64,000 nucleotides of DNA from Pseudoalteromonas sp. T1lg75. GTDB taxonomy: Bacteria > Pseudomonadota > Gammaproteobacteria > Enterobacterales > Alteromonadaceae. The notes below the pieces were generated by a model. It ran no database searches. It had not been told where the DNA came from and worked only from the letters and a program-made list of their open reading frames with translations. This document shows, one piece after another, positions 49,661-63,177 of this stretch; the stretch's first letter is position 1, and every line of letters begins with the position of its first letter. The stretch covers positions 1-64,000 of the forward strand of contig NZ_PQCD01000005.1 of the NCBI RefSeq assembly GCF_002964705.1, read 5' to 3'. Both the position numbers and the translations under genes were made by a program.

Positions 49661-49714
49661 TTTTAGATAAGACATTTAACGCGAACATAAATTGACTTGT
49701 AAGGAGGAGCGGAC

Positions 49715-50185
49715 GTGAGTTTAAACGCCACTCTAATTGGTGAATTAATCGCTTTCATCGTTTTTGTATGGTTCTGCATGAAGTTCGTGTGGCCACCACT
49801 AAACGGTGCAATCGAGGCTCGCCAAAAGAAAATCGAAGATGGTTTAGCTGCCTCTGATAAAGCTGAAAAAGATCTTGAGCTTGCTCGTAAAAAAGCAACC
49901 GAGCAACTTAAAGAAGCTAAAGCAGAAGCTGCTGAAATCATCGAGCAAGCTAAAAAGCGTGCGACGCAAATCGTTGACGAAGAGACATCTCGTGGTCACG
50001 AAGAGCGTGAAAAAATCATTGCTCAAGGTCATTCTGAAATCGAAGCCGAGCGTAACCGTGCCAAAGAAGAATTGCGTAAGCAGGTTGCTTCTCTAGCGGT
50101 TATCGGTGCCGAGAAGATCTTAGAGCGCGAAATCAATGAAGCCGCGCACAGCGACATAGTTGAAAAACTTGTTGCCGAGCTTTAA
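49715..50185 (+). CDS. atpF: F1Fo ATP synthase subunit b
   Basis: A 156-residue peripheral-stalk subunit (E. coli length) with one N-terminal membrane helix ([19 protein letters not shown]) and a long charged coiled coil. The start is GTG 49715 with AAGGAGGAG before it. Confidence 0.96.
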   Translation: MSLNATLIGELIAFIVFVWFCMKFVWPPLNGAIEARQKKIEDGLAASDKAEKDLELARKKATEQLKEAKAEAAEIIEQAKKRATQIVDEETSRGHEEREKIIAQGHSEIEAERNRAKEELRKQVASLAVIGAEKILEREINEAAHSDIVEKLVAEL

Positions 50186-50200
50186 TAGGAGGGTATGAGC

Positions 50201-50734
50201 ATGTCTGAACTGACTACTATCGCTCGCCCATACGCTAAAGCGGCTTTTGAATTTGCCGTTGACAAAGGTGCGGTCGACGCATGGAACGAGATGCTGTTTT
50301 TCGCTGGTGAAGTTGCGAAGAACGAGCAAGTTACTCGATTCCTGTCGAGCAGTGCCTCTGCTGAAAAACAAGCTGAAACTATGATTCAGCTTTGTGCAGA
50401 GCAACTCAACGAATATGGCCAGAACCTGGTAAAGGTAATGGCCGAAAATGGACGTTTAGTCGCCCTACCGGCGGTTGCACAATTATTCGCTGAATTTAAA
50501 GCGGATTATGACAAAGAAATCGACGTTGACGTCGTTTCTGCAACCGAACTTGCTGCAGCGCAGCAAGAGAAACTAGTCGCGGCACTTGAAAAACGTTTCG
50601 CACGCAAAGTTAAGCTGAATTGTAGTGTTGATAACACGGTTGTTGGTGGTCTGGTTATTAAAGCCGGCGACACCGTAATCGATGGCAGTATCAGCGGCAA
50701 ACTTAGCCGTCTGGCCACTACACTACAATCGTAA
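50201..50734 (+). CDS. atpH: F1Fo ATP synthase subunit delta
   Basis: A 177-residue stalk subunit starting [19 protein letters not shown], with the C-terminal [23 protein letters not shown] block. ATG 50201 is chosen because AGGAGGG lies 7 bases upstream; an ATG two codons earlier is too close to it. Confidence 0.96.
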   Translation: MSELTTIARPYAKAAFEFAVDKGAVDAWNEMLFFAGEVAKNEQVTRFLSSSASAEKQAETMIQLCAEQLNEYGQNLVKVMAENGRLVALPAVAQLFAEFKADYDKEIDVDVVSATELAAAQQEKLVAALEKRFARKVKLNCSVDNTVVGGLVIKAGDTVIDGSISGKLSRLATTLQS

Positions 50735-50748
50735 TTGGGAAGAAGAGC

Positions 50749-52290
50749 ATGCAACTTAATTCCACTGAAATTTCTGATCTGATCAAAAAACGTATTGAGC
50801 AGTTCGAAGTTGTAAGTGAAGCTCGTAACGAAGGTACTATCGTATCTGTTACTGACGGTATCATCCGCATCCACGGTCTAGCTGACTGTATGCAAGGTGA
50901 GATGATTGAGCTTCCTGGCAACCGTTATGCTATCGCACTAAACCTTGAGCGTGACTCAGTAGGTGCCGTAGTAATGGGTCCATACGCAGACCTTAAAGAA
51001 GGCGTAAAAGTACAATCTACCGGTCGTATCCTTGAAGTACCTGTTGGTCGTGGTCTACTTGGTCGTGTTGTTAACACACTAGGTGCACCTATCGATGGTA
51101 AAGGCGCTCTAGATAACGACGGTTTCGAGCCAGTTGAAAAAATCGCACCAGGCGTAATCGAGCGTCAATCTGTAGATGAGCCAGTACAAACTGGTTATAA
51201 GTCTATCGATGCGATGATTCCAGTTGGTCGTGGTCAGCGTGAGCTTGTAATCGGTGACCGTCAGACTGGTAAAACTGCACTAGCTATCGATGCTATCATC
51301 AACCAAAAAGGCACAGGCGTTAAGTGTGTGTACGTAGCGGTTGGTCAAAAAGCATCTACTATCGCTAACGTAGTACGTAAACTTGAAGAGCACGGTGCAC
51401 TAGAGAACACGATTGTTGTTGTTGCATCTGCTTCTGAATCAGCAGCGCTACAATACCTAGCGCCATTTGCTGGTTGTACTATGGGTGAATACTTCCGTGA
51501 CCGCGGTGAAGACGCGCTAATCGTATATGATGATCTTTCTAAGCAAGCTGTTGCTTACCGTCAGATCTCACTACTACTTAAGCGTCCACCAGGCCGTGAA
51601 GCATACCCAGGTGACGTATTCTACCTTCACTCACGTCTTCTAGAGCGTGCATCACGTGTAAACGCTGATTACGTTGAGAAGTTCACTAACGGTGAAGTGA
51701 AAGGTAAAACAGGTTCATTGACGGCATTGCCAATCATTGAAACTCAAGGTGGTGACGTTTCTGCGTTCGTACCTACAAACGTTATCTCAATCACCGACGG
51801 TCAGATCTTCCTAGAAACTGACTTGTTCAACGCGGGTATCCGTCCAGCGGTTAACGCTGGTATCTCGGTATCTCGTGTAGGTGGTGCAGCGCAAACTAAA
51901 ATCGTTAAGAAACTAGGTGGTGGTATCCGTCTAGCGCTAGCTCAGTACCGTGAACTAGCGGCGTTCTCTCAGTTCGCTTCTGACCTTGACGATGCAACTC
52001 GTGCCCAGCTTGAGCACGGTGAGCGCGTAACAGAGCTAATGAAGCAGAAACAGTACGCACCTATGTCTGTTGCGGAAATGTCTCTGTCGCTATTTGCTGC
52101 TGAAAAGGGCTATCTAAAAGACATCGAAATCGCGAAAATCATGGATTTCGAAGCGGCTCTTATCTCATACGCAAACAGCACTTACGCAGAGCTAATGGCT
52201 CAAATCAATGAAACTGGTAACTACAACGCCGAGATCGAAGCGCAGCTGAAAGAACTTCTAGAGAAGTTCAAGTCTACGCAAACTTGGTAA
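50749..52290 (+). CDS. atpA: F1Fo ATP synthase subunit alpha
   Basis: A 513-residue nucleotide-binding F1 subunit (E. coli length). The P-loop GDRQTGKT is at residues 169-176, identical in position to E. coli; [13 protein letters not shown] is the ATPase alpha/beta signature region. Codon choice here and in atpD is strongly biased, as in highly expressed genes. Confidence 0.98.
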   Translation: MQLNSTEISDLIKKRIEQFEVVSEARNEGTIVSVTDGIIRIHGLADCMQGEMIELPGNRYAIALNLERDSVGAVVMGPYADLKEGVKVQSTGRILEVPVGRGLLGRVVNTLGAPIDGKGALDNDGFEPVEKIAPGVIERQSVDEPVQTGYKSIDAMIPVGRGQRELVIGDRQTGKTALAIDAIINQKGTGVKCVYVAVGQKASTIANVVRKLEEHGALENTIVVVASASESAALQYLAPFAGCTMGEYFRDRGEDALIVYDDLSKQAVAYRQISLLLKRPPGREAYPGDVFYLHSRLLERASRVNADYVEKFTNGEVKGKTGSLTALPIIETQGGDVSAFVPTNVISITDGQIFLETDLFNAGIRPAVNAGISVSRVGGAAQTKIVKKLGGGIRLALAQYRELAAFSQFASDLDDATRAQLEHGERVTELMKQKQYAPMSVAEMSLSLFAAEKGYLKDIEIAKIMDFEAALISYANSTYAELMAQINETGNYNAEIEAQLKELLEKFKSTQTW

Positions 52291-52346
52291 TTAGTTATGA
52301 ACGGTGAGTTTTAATTTAAAACTCACCCAGATTCGGAGAAAGAGTC

Positions 52347-53207
52347 ATGGCCAGCGGAAAAGAGATAAAAAGCAAGATCGGGAGTATCAAGAATACTCAG
52401 AAGATCACTAGCGCTATGGAAATGGTTGCCGCTTCTAAAATGAAGAAGGCGCAAGACCGTGTGGCTTCAAGCCGTCCATACGCTGAAAACTTACGCAAAG
52501 TGATCGGTCATGTTGCTAATGCTAGCCTCGAATATCGCCATGCCTATTTGGAAGAGCGAGAGGTCAAGCGCGTTGGTTATATCGTCATCTCTACCGACCG
52601 TGGTTTATGTGGTGGCTTGAACTCTAACGAGTTCAAGAAAGTAGCCCTAGAAATCAAAGCATGGAAAGAAAAAGGCGTATCTGCGGATTTCGCCGTACTA
52701 GGTAGCAAGGCTGCCGGTTTCTTCCAGCGTTTTGGTGGCTCAGTGCTTGCCAAAAAATCAGGTCTAGGCGATGCGCCTTCGGTTCAGGACGTAATTGGTC
52801 CTGTAAAAGTTATGCTTGATGCATACAACGAAGGCAAATTAGACCGCTTGTTTGTTGTTTACAACAAGTTTGTAAACACCATGAAGCAAGAACCAACAAT
52901 CGATCAATTGTTGCCTTTGCCGAAAACAGAAAGCGAAGAACTAGCACACCGCTGGGACTACATCTACGAGCCAGATCCAAAAGCACTTTTGGAAACACTA
53001 ATGGTTCGCTTTGTAGAATCTCAGGTATATCAAGGTGTGGTTGAAAATGCTGCCTCTGAGCAGGCCGCCCGTATGGTTGCGATGAAAGCCGCAACGGATA
53101 ACGCCGGCGACCTGATGGATGAGTTACAGCTTGTTTATAACAAGGCTCGTCAGGCCGCAATCACACAAGAAATCAGTGAGATTGTTGGCGGATCAGCAGC
53201 AGTTTAA
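52347..53207 (+). CDS. atpG: F1Fo ATP synthase subunit gamma
   Basis: A 286-residue central-shaft subunit. The N-terminal coiled-coil helix ([18 protein letters not shown]) and C-terminal helix ([21 protein letters not shown], ending in [11 protein letters not shown]) are characteristic; [11 protein letters not shown] is conserved. Its length is within a residue or two of E. coli. Confidence 0.97.
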   Translation: MASGKEIKSKIGSIKNTQKITSAMEMVAASKMKKAQDRVASSRPYAENLRKVIGHVANASLEYRHAYLEEREVKRVGYIVISTDRGLCGGLNSNEFKKVALEIKAWKEKGVSADFAVLGSKAAGFFQRFGGSVLAKKSGLGDAPSVQDVIGPVKVMLDAYNEGKLDRLFVVYNKFVNTMKQEPTIDQLLPLPKTESEELAHRWDYIYEPDPKALLETLMVRFVESQVYQGVVENAASEQAARMVAMKAATDNAGDLMDELQLVYNKARQAAITQEISEIVGGSAAV

Positions 53208-54626
<1,419 letters not shown>

Positions 54627-54639
54627 TTAGGAGGGGAGT

Positions 54640-55062
54640 ATGGCAGCTATGACCGTACATCTTGATGTAGTTAGCGCAGAAGGAAAGTTATTTTCCGGTC
54701 GTGTAGAAACACTTCAAGTGACAGGTAGTGAAGGTGAATTGGGTATTTACCCAGGTCACGCGCCGCTACTAACTGCCCTGAAACCTGGTATGGTGCGTTT
54801 AGTTAAGCAGCTAGGTGGTGAAGAAATCATCTATGTTGCTGGCGGTACGCTTGAGGTTCAACCTCATAACGTAACCGTGCTGGCTGATACAGCCGTTCGA
54901 GCCGAAGAGCTGGACGAGCAAGCAGCCGAGCAAGCTAAGCGCGAAGCGCAAGAACAAATGGATAAAGCACAAAGTGATGAGCTGGATTATCAGCGCGCCG
55001 CAGTGCAACTCGAAGAGGCTCTTGCCAAACTTCGCGTAATCCGCCTATTGCGTAATAGCTAA
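54640..55062 (+). CDS. atpC: F1Fo ATP synthase subunit epsilon
   Basis: A 140-residue rotor subunit and ATPase inhibitor. The beta-sandwich domain has [33 protein letters not shown] and [16 protein letters not shown], and a C-terminal helical hairpin follows. GAGGGGAG precedes the ATG. It is the last gene of the operon. Confidence 0.97.
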   Translation: MAAMTVHLDVVSAEGKLFSGRVETLQVTGSEGELGIYPGHAPLLTALKPGMVRLVKQLGGEEIIYVAGGTLEVQPHNVTVLADTAVRAEELDEQAAEQAKREAQEQMDKAQSDELDYQRAAVQLEEALAKLRVIRLLRNS

Positions 55063-55086
55063 TTGCTATCGACCGAAAAGGTTTGC

Positions 55087-55117
55087 AAAAACCCACGCTA
55101 ACAGCGTGGGTTTTTTT
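55087..55117 (+). terminator. Terminator of the atp operon
   Basis: Stem AAAACCCACGC / GCGTGGGTTTTTTT with a 5-base loop, 25 bases after atpC. Confidence 0.93.
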
Positions 55118-55297
55118 ATGTCCGTTCGTTCAATGTTCATAGTGAAGCAGTTACAATATTGCCAATTTGTACACAATGGTACAGTTTTGGCGTTGGTGAA
55201 GGCTTGCAAGGGCTTTACTCTATCCAGACACAGGACGTGCTGATTTAAAGCACCAAACTGAATCGTGTGACAGTGGATGCGAAAAAAGGATATTAGA

Positions 55298-56659
55298 ATG
55301 AATTTAACCACAGTTATTTTGGCCGCGGGTAAAGGCACCCGCATGCGCTCAAAGCTTCCCAAGGTATTGCACCCCATCGCTGGTAAGCCCATGGTGCAAC
55401 ACGTTATCGACAACGCAAAAGCGCTAGGCGCGAAACAGACAAACCTGGTTTATGGCCATGGTGGTGAGATGTTGCAAGAGCAACTCACCGGTAACGAACT
55501 TAATTGGGTATTGCAAGCCGAGCAACTGGGCACGGGTCACGCCGTGGCGGTGGCCAAAGAGCATATCGCCGATAACGACACCGTGCTAATCCTCTACGGT
55601 GATGTACCGCTAACGAAAAAATCGACACTTGAAAAACTCTTGGCAGCCACACCAGAGCGTGGTTTGGCCGTGTTGACTGTGGATCTTGAAAACCCGACCG
55701 GTTATGGCCGTATGCTGCGTGAAAATGGCAAGCTAGTGGGCATCGTCGAACAAAAAGATGCCACCCCTGAGCAACTGGCTATCACCGAAATCAACACCGG
55801 CATTATGGCCTGTAACGGCGGCCTGCTGAAGAAGTGGTTAGGTAATCTTTCAAATAACAATGCCCAGGGCGAATACTACCTAACGGATATCGTCGCCATG
55901 GCGCACGCTGAGGACGTTGAAATCAGCTCTAGCCAGCCAGAGCACCCGATGGAAGTGGAAGGCGCTAACAATCGCGTACAGCTCGCCCAGTTAGAACGTG
56001 CGTATCAAGCGTGGCAAGCCGAAGAGCTAATGCTCAATGGCGCCAGCCTGGCTGATCCCGCTCGTATCGATGTGCGTGGCACGGTCACAACTGGCCAAGA
56101 TGTGCAAATCGACGTGAACGTCGTATTCGAAGGCCAGGTTGAGTTGGGCGATGATGTAGTGATTGGCCCTAACTGTGTGCTGAAAAACTGTAAAATCGGC
56201 GATGGTGTGGTGATTAAGGCCAATACTCTGATCGAAGAGGCTACCGTGGCCGCCAAATGTACCCTGGGCCCGTTTGCACGTCTACGTCCCGGTGCGGTGA
56301 TGGAAGAAGACTCGCACATAGGTAACTTTGTGGAGATGAAAAAGTCACGTCTTGGCAAAGGTTCTAAAGCAAATCACTTAACGTATTTAGGCGATGCGCA
56401 AATCGGCGAGAAGGTGAATATCGGTGCCGGTACCATTACCTGTAACTACGATGGCGTCAATAAATCACAAACCATAATTGGCGACAATGCCTTTATCGGC
56501 TCCAATTCCTCGCTGGTGGCCCCGGTTGAGATCGGCAACACCGCGACCGTCGGCGCCGGCTCGGTGGTAACCGCTAAAGTCGGTGACAACCAGCTGGCTG
56601 TAGCTCGCGCTAAACAGCGTAACCTGGATGGCTGGCAACGCCCGGTCAAAAAGAGCTAA
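55298..56659 (+). CDS. glmU: Bifunctional UDP-GlcNAc pyrophosphorylase / glucosamine-1-phosphate acetyltransferase
   Basis: A 453-residue enzyme making UDP-GlcNAc, precursor of peptidoglycan and lipid A. The N-terminal uridyltransferase has [25 protein letters not shown]; the C-terminal left-handed beta-helix acetyltransferase has [23 protein letters not shown] and [19 protein letters not shown] 55298 is the family start; an upstream ATG seven codons earlier is rejected. glmU commonly follows the atp operon. Confidence 0.98.
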   Translation: MNLTTVILAAGKGTRMRSKLPKVLHPIAGKPMVQHVIDNAKALGAKQTNLVYGHGGEMLQEQLTGNELNWVLQAEQLGTGHAVAVAKEHIADNDTVLILYGDVPLTKKSTLEKLLAATPERGLAVLTVDLENPTGYGRMLRENGKLVGIVEQKDATPEQLAITEINTGIMACNGGLLKKWLGNLSNNNAQGEYYLTDIVAMAHAEDVEISSSQPEHPMEVEGANNRVQLAQLERAYQAWQAEELMLNGASLADPARIDVRGTVTTGQDVQIDVNVVFEGQVELGDDVVIGPNCVLKNCKIGDGVVIKANTLIEEATVAAKCTLGPFARLRPGAVMEEDSHIGNFVEMKKSRLGKGSKANHLTYLGDAQIGEKVNIGAGTITCNYDGVNKSQTIIGDNAFIGSNSSLVAPVEIGNTATVGAGSVVTAKVGDNQLAVARAKQRNLDGWQRPVKKS

Positions 56660-56675
56660 TTACTGATTATATTTA

Positions 56676-56703
56676 GAAAAAGCCGCTTAAAGCGGCTTTT
56701 TTT
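56676..56703 (+). terminator. Terminator after glmU
   Basis: Stem AAAAAGCCGCTT / AAGCGGCTTTTTTT with a minimal loop, about 17 bases after the glmU stop. Confidence 0.9.
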
Positions 56704-56858
56704 ATGGCTGCGACTTGTTGGCAACAAATGTCACAAAGTGCATCAAAGTGTCTTATTTATTTCCGGTAAATTGCGCGTATATGAATAAAACATAACCATC
56801 GGCGAGGGGAAGTTATTACAACTTCATTACAAAAAATAAATAACACCGAAGGTTAAGT

Positions 56859-59800
56859 ATGTTTAACTTGAAGAAAGTCTCCTTTATGGTGGCTTCAGCC
56901 TTGTATCTCGGCAGTTCAGCGGCCAGTGCCGTGAATGCTTCTGCTGAGCAGTGGGTTGCACCATCATCAGACTACGCGCCAAAACCTATGATCGAAGAAA
57001 TGCATTGGTCGGGCGACGTTGCTCAAACAGTAAAAAAACAGGGAAAGATCTTCCGAGCCGAAGAAGGCGTGCATGGTGAGCACACCTATATCGTTGAGTT
57101 AGAGGATGCGCCCCTATCGGCTTATGAAGGTCAAATTAATGGGCTGGCCGAAACTAAGTCCGTTGTTGCATCTGCGCGCTCACAACAAGGTAAGCCCCTG
57201 AACCTAAATACTCAGGAGCTTTCAGGTTACAACAAGTACTTGAACACTCAGCGCCAGAACTTCATTGCTCAAGCCAGCGCCTTACAAGGCCTGAACCTGA
57301 ATGTTGAACGCGCTTACTCTGTGGCTATTAACGCCTTCACCACGACCATGACCCAAGATGACGCGATGCGCCTTGCTAAGGTACCGGGTGTAAAGCGCAT
57401 TACTCGTTCAAAAGTGTATGAACTTTCAACCTTCAACACCATAGAACAAACGGGTGCTAAGCAACTCTGGGCTAACGCTTTTGGTGGCGGTAGCAACAAG
57501 GGTGAAGGCATGGTGGTGGGTGTGATTGATACAGGTATCAACAGCGATCACCCATCGTTTGCCGCAGTGGGTGGTGACGGTTACGAGCACATTAACCCTT
57601 TCGGCACCGAGTTTTTAGGTGACTGTGCGAGCGCTGAATTCTCAGACAAGTGTAATAACAAGCTAGTTGGTATTTATTCTTACCCTGAAATCACTAATAC
57701 CTACAGCGACCCTGTGTTTGCAGAGTCACGTCCGGCCTATGGTGAAGACTACAACAGCCACGGTTCACACGTAGCGGGTACTGCAGCGGGTAACATTCTT
57801 TATGATGTGCCATTTAAGCTGGCCTCGGGCGAAGCGCAATCAACGGGTGTGGAAACGGATCTGGTCTTTGAAGAAGTATCGGGTATGGCACCGCATGCGA
57901 ATATCATTTCTTACCAGGTATGTTGGCCCGGTGGGGGCGGTGACCCCTATGCTGGCTGTCCAACTACCACTATTCTAGCCGCGATTGAACAGTCGATTAT
58001 CGACAATGTTGATGTCTTGAATGCATCACTGGGTGGTCTTGAAGAAGATCCATGGCTTGACCCAATCGAACAAGCATTTTTCAATGCCGCTAATGCGGGT
58101 GTCTTCGTTGCCGTTGCAGCGGGTAACTCTGGGCCAGAGCTAAGCACAGCTGACCACTCATCACCTTGGGTAACTACGGTTGCTGCTCATTCACCGTCTT
58201 CAATTGTTGACTTCGGTGCAAAGTCGTTGGAAAACATGTCTGGCGGTGACACTGCTGCGCCGGCTGCTATCAAGGGTTACTCTTCAACATTTGAAGAAGT
58301 AACCGGCCTTATTGTTAAGGCGGAAAACTTTGAGAACCCGGGTACAAACTCATTCAACATCGCGGATTGTGATATCCCATTCCCTGCTGGTACATTTGAT
58401 TTAGCGGATGACCCGGCAACGGCAGATATCGATGAAAGCACACAAGACGTGATTGTTACGTGTCGTCGTAGCTCGCGTCCGCTGTACGAAAAAGCAAATA
58501 ACGTTGCTGCGGGTGGTGCTGAAGGTGTCATCATTTACAACCGCTTTAGCTTCCAAGACAGTGCGACAATCCCTGTTATTCCTCACCCACTTCCAGCGAT
58601 CCACATCACTAATGAAGACAGTGTTGAGCTAATGGAGTGGTTGGACTCAGGTTCAGCGCACATGGGTACAGTCACGGGTGCTCAGAGTGAGGTTGTGCCG
58701 GTAGACAAAGAGCGCGTAGCCTACTTCTCAGGCCGTGGCCCATCTTATTTCGGTATTGATACCATGTTGGTGGATATTGCCGCACCAGGTGTTGATATTT
58801 ACGCGCCTAGCTCGGATGACCAGCCATTTACCAACAACCCACGCACTGCTGATTGGCAAACCATGTCGGGTACCTCAATGGCGAGCCCACACGTAGCCGG
58901 TGCCGCCGCATTGCTACAACAATCTCACCCAGAGTGGTCAATTGCCCAGGTGCAATCAGCCTTGATGCTAACAGCCGGTAACGATCTCACTAATGCCCGC
59001 TTCTTAAGCAACTATAAAGATGATGGCATCAAGTCCAGCTTGCAGGACATGGGTGCAGGCCGTATGCGTGTTGAGTTGGCCGACAAAGCCGGTCTAACGC
59101 TGCATCAAGATATTGCTGACATGGCAGATGCGAATCCGGCAATGGGTGGCCGTCCTGAGGATATGAATACGGCGTACGCGGTTGATAATACATGTCCAAC
59201 AAGCTGTACATTCGTGCGTGAGTTCACCGCAACAGAAGACGCAAGCTGGACTGTACACACAGAGGAATGGATTGGTGCGTTCGAATTAAAAGCCGAGCCT
59301 GCCCAATTTGATATCAAGGCGGGTGAAACGCAGCAAATCGTTATTACCGCCACCAGCAAGCCAAATTCAAGTGCAGCAAGCTATATCGACTTGAGTGGTA
59401 ACCAAGGCCAAGTAACCCTGGTATCAAGCAACAGTGCGTCGCCAGTGCTAGAGCTGCCGGTATGGACATTCACCGGTGATCGCGGCTTACCTGATTATGT
59501 CAAAGTAGACGCACACCGTACTTCAGCTGAAATTGAAGTGGGTCCGTTTAACACTGCGGAAGTAACTGACTTCACCGCACGTAGTTACGGCATGGTTAAA
59601 GGTGATGCGAAGACAGTTAAACTCTTCTCTGATCCAACTGCAGGCGACCCGTTTGACCTTCATGAAGAAGAAGGGGAAATGGTTAACATCAACCACGTTG
59701 AATGGACACAAGTGCCAGAAGGCAGCAAGATGTTTAGCGCAAGTGTAGTGGGTGCTGAGCCGGTAGAGCGTGTGATTCTGTTCACGGGTCAAGACGCTAA

Positions 59801-61722
59801 CGGTGATGGCATGGCCAGCATGGACGAAGTGCTGTGTATGTCGACCAACTACAGCATCAATAACTTCTGTAATATCGTTGAGCCGAATGCGGGCGACTAC
59901 TTCACCGTGTTTATGAGCACCGCTTATATTCAGTATGGCGAAGTTGATGAAGGTCGCGATGTAACCATTGCAACCGGTGTTGTAGGTGAAAACAACGGTG
60001 GGTTTAATTGTCAGTGCCGAGCAGCAAATTTCTGGCTACGAGCAATACAATGTAAACCTGGCTTATAACCTTCCTGAAATGGAAATCGGCGATATCTACT
60101 TTGGTGGTTTCGACCTAGGTTCAAACCCGCAAGACGCGGGTAACTTGGGCTATGTGCCGGTACTTATCTCGCAAATTGACGATGACGTGACCTTCACTGC
60201 AGACAAGCACCAGGCAAGCCCGGGCGATGTTGTTAACTTCACGGTTGATGTGATTGCGAACAATGAAGCACAGGCGCGTAACTTTGCTCTGACTACGGAC
60301 TTCCCTGAGGGTATCCAGATCATTGCCGACAGCATAGTGACAACCGCATCGACACCTGTTGCTCCGGAAGTTGCAGACAATGTGTTGTCATTGGTGGGCG
60401 TACAAGAAACGACGAAAGATGTGGTTCGCAACTACATCATGACGACCAATGTAACCGACCAAAAATGTTCGCTGTTAGCGGGTAATTCACCTTACCCGGA
60501 TTACCTGAACTTACGTGACTTAGGTTGGCGTACCCTTGAGGGTGTTGAAGGTCGTTACTACAACGAGTACAAGTACTCCTTTAAAGAATTGATGCAAACC
60601 GATATGGATGTGTCATTCCCATTCTTTAACAAATATCACTTTGACTCAATCAAGCTAAACCCAGCGGGTCTAGTGACCTTTGGCGACCAAGGCCGTACCA
60701 CGCCGTTCCACGTTGAATTCCCACGTGCAGCGAGCATGCCGCCTCCGCCTCCTTACATGATTGCCCCTTTCTGGGTGGGTGATAACACGATTCCTGAGCG
60801 CATCGATGCCAGTTCACGTGTTCCTGGTGATCCGAACGCGGGTATCACGCCAACCTTTACTTACTCCCGTGAGTGGTTGGTACTGGAGTGGGATAACGTT
60901 GAGCGCGCTTACTCGGACGGCCAGAGTGTCGACTTTGAAATGTTCATGCGTATGGGCATCAACTATGAGCCGGGTGAGTACGAACTAATGTTTGCTTACG
61001 ACAATGTTAACCTGGTTGATAATCAAGGCTCTATCGGCTTTAAAGCTGCCGATGGTCGTATCCTAGTAGATGGCGACATGCCCATGGATATCAACTTGGG
61101 TGACGGCTTTGCCTATAACAATATCGACGAAGTTGTGCATGACGGCTTAGTGGTTTGTATGGACTACACAGGTCCTGAAATCTCTAAATTCAGCGTAAGC
61201 TTTGATGCCTATGTTTCTGAAAAAGCGGCTAACCAGGTACACACCTTGTACTTGAATAATGGCCTTGAAGGTTCAGACACAGAGCGCTTGAGTGTAGAGC
61301 TTGATGTGATGGGTAACATTACCTTGGTTGACCTAAAAGACCTTTCTGTTGCTGAGAATGAGTCTGTTAGCTTTGATGTTATCTACGCAGACAAAAACGG
61401 TGTAAGTAATGAAATCCTGGTAACCGGTGACAACGTCGCCGCTCAAGTGAGTGGCCATGAGTCTGGTTCAACCGTGACCTTAACGCCGGATGCAAACTTC
61501 CACGGTGAAACGCACATTACCGTGATGGTTAAGGACAGTGTTAACGGTACCGATATGGCCTCGCAAACCTTTATGCTAAGCGTAGTGTCAGACGGTAAAG
61601 AGCCGGAAACATCAACCGAAACCGAAGACGCAGTGAAAGCAAAATCATCAGGTGGTTCAATGGCCTGGATGCTACTGCTATTCATGCCGTTAGCGCTGCT
61701 TCGCAGAGCTCGTAACGGTTAA
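56859..61722 (+). CDS. Very large secreted subtilase with PA domain and GlyGly-CTERM tail (one-base frameshift)
   Basis: Two overlapping frames form one protein of about 1620 residues. In order: a signal peptide (MFNLKKVSFMVASALYLGSS), an I9-type propeptide (about 70-195), an S8 catalytic domain with Asp224 (GVIDTGINSDHP), His301 (NSHGSHVAGT) and Ser673 (MSGTSMASPHVAG), an inserted protease-associated domain (about 540-610), beta-rich C-terminal repeats and a C-terminal GGSMAWMLLLFMPLALL-RRARNG tail. The tail is a GlyGly-CTERM signal, normally cleaved by a rhombosortase of the rhomboid family and linked to type II secretion. The frame breaks at 60000-60002, where GGTGGGTTT carries one G too many; removing it restores GGLIVSAEQQ. 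Sequence error or real inactivation cannot be separated here. Confidence 0.88.
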
Positions 61723-61743
61723 CTTTCATAGACCCTAGTAAGT

Positions 61744-61775
61744 AAAAGCCAATTGGAAACAATTGGCTTTTTTTC
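61744..61775 (+). terminator. Terminator after the large subtilase gene
   Basis: Stem AAAAGCCAATTG / CAATTGGCTTTTTTT with a GAAA tetraloop. Confidence 0.92.
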
Positions 61776-61867
61776 TTACGCAAAAACATTTTTTAATTAT
61801 TAATAGAGTTTCCAAATTGTTACAAAAGTGTACATTAATTGCGTTGACTGAGACCCCCCCTCAGGCG

Positions 61868-62785
61868 ATGCTGCTACCTCAATTTAAGCGGTGTTATTCA
61901 TTAACGAGAGTCGGTAGCAAGGTGTATAAGGCAGGGCTATTACTGGTTATTGCGCTATTCAGTGGCGCTCTGAGTGCGAGTGAAGAGACAATCTACACCG
62001 CTCATTCAGGATGGCAGTTTGGTCTTAGTGCCGGTTATGGTGAAATCGAAAACCCGATTCATGATGCCGATGATATTCCCCTGTATGTGATCCCCAAGGT
62101 CGAAGTGTTTTACGGCGACTTTGCCTTTAGCAATTTTGAGCTGTCTTGGACCCCTTTGAGTAATGACAACCACCAGTTGTCCTTCGTCAGTAAAATGAAT
62201 CGTGATGGTTTGTATTTTATTGACAGCCTGGCAGCGAGCTCGGTTGTTGCGTCGTTGACATCCACTGTGATGCCGGGGGCTCCGCGTCCACCCAGTGCGC
62301 AGCAACAGCCCAGAGACACCAAAAAAGTCGGTGATATCACCAAAATTCGTGATCGTGAGCTGTCTTTTTTGGCCGGTGCCCAATATTTATATGATTGGCA
62401 ACAATGGCGTCTTAGTGCCAGCTACTTTACTGAAATCACTCACTATCATCATGGTCAAGAAGGCTCGCTGGTGCTTTCCCGTTATCAGCAATGGCACAAG
62501 CACTTACTGGTGGCTGCGGCGGAAATTCAGTACCAAAGTAATGAGATAACCAAGTACTATTACGGTAGTCAGCGCCAGGAAATTGTTGCTGGCTTTTCCC
62601 GCTATCAGCCAGAGCACGCGTTCAATAAGAGCTTACAGCTAACCTACCAATATCAAATTAATGAAGATTGGCGATTTATTTCCGATCTTAAGTGGCAGGT
62701 GCTCGACAGCGAAATTGCCGACAGTCCGCTAGTATCGAAGCAGCACCTGCTTTCTTACTACGCTGGGGTGGCGTGGAGTTTCTGA
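61868..62785 (+). CDS. MipA/OmpV family outer membrane protein
   Basis: About 305 residues, with a signal peptide (KAGLLLVIALFSGALSA) and a beta-barrel-like mature chain (alternating aromatic strands such as LSASYFTEITHYHH and LQLTYQYQINEDWRF) ending in the outer-membrane C-terminal pattern YAGVAWSF with a terminal Phe. MipA/OmpV proteins are barrels linked to murein synthesis complexes or to osmotic or antimicrobial stress. The start is uncertain: ATG 61868 or GTG 61922, the latter giving a tighter signal peptide. It overlaps the next gene (TGATG). Confidence 0.82.
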   Translation: MLLPQFKRCYSLTRVGSKVYKAGLLLVIALFSGALSASEETIYTAHSGWQFGLSAGYGEIENPIHDADDIPLYVIPKVEVFYGDFAFSNFELSWTPLSNDNHQLSFVSKMNRDGLYFIDSLAASSVVASLTSTVMPGAPRPPSAQQQPRDTKKVGDITKIRDRELSFLAGAQYLYDWQQWRLSASYFTEITHYHHGQEGSLVLSRYQQWHKHLLVAAAEIQYQSNEITKYYYGSQRQEIVAGFSRYQPEHAFNKSLQLTYQYQINEDWRFISDLKWQVLDSEIADSPLVSKQHLLSYYAGVAWSF

Positions 62786-63177
62786 TGAGTCAACGTGTGG
62801 CTATGCAGTTTATCCTCCCCTTATTCCTGTTGCTGATACACAGCGGCAACGCCGGTGCGCTTGAAAAAAACTATATCAAGGCCAAACCGGAGACCTGCGT
62901 AACAACCCAGCCCAGCTGCCAGATAAACCTATTATTAAGTTGGCAAGGAGAGCCCACCACGACCTATTGCTTACAGGTTGAAGCCCGTGAGCCAGAACTA
63001 ATTTGTGACGTCCCCAATCGTGCCCAGCACTATAAATTGGCATTGGAATCCGCTTCCGATGTGATGATTTATTTAGTGCGCAAGCAAGATAAACAGCGAG
63101 TTGCGCAGGTGATGATCGACGTTCAACGCCACTTTCTAAATCAAAAGCGTCGCAAGGTAGCTTGGAGTATTTTTTAA
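62785..63177 (+). CDS. DUF3019 family periplasmic protein
   Basis: A 130-residue protein with a signal peptide (MSQRVAMQFILPLFLLLIHSGNAGA) and a beta-rich mature part with conserved cysteines (ETCVTTQPSCQINLLLSW, TTYCLQVE, ELICDV). The pattern matches DUF3019, known mainly in marine gammaproteobacteria next to MipA and a two-component system. Its ATG overlaps the mipA-like stop, and its own stop overlaps the regulator start (TAATG), so the genes are translationally coupled. The function is unknown. Confidence 0.82.
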   Translation: MSQRVAMQFILPLFLLLIHSGNAGALEKNYIKAKPETCVTTQPSCQINLLLSWQGEPTTTYCLQVEAREPELICDVPNRAQHYKLALESASDVMIYLVRKQDKQRVAQVMIDVQRHFLNQKRRKVAWSIF

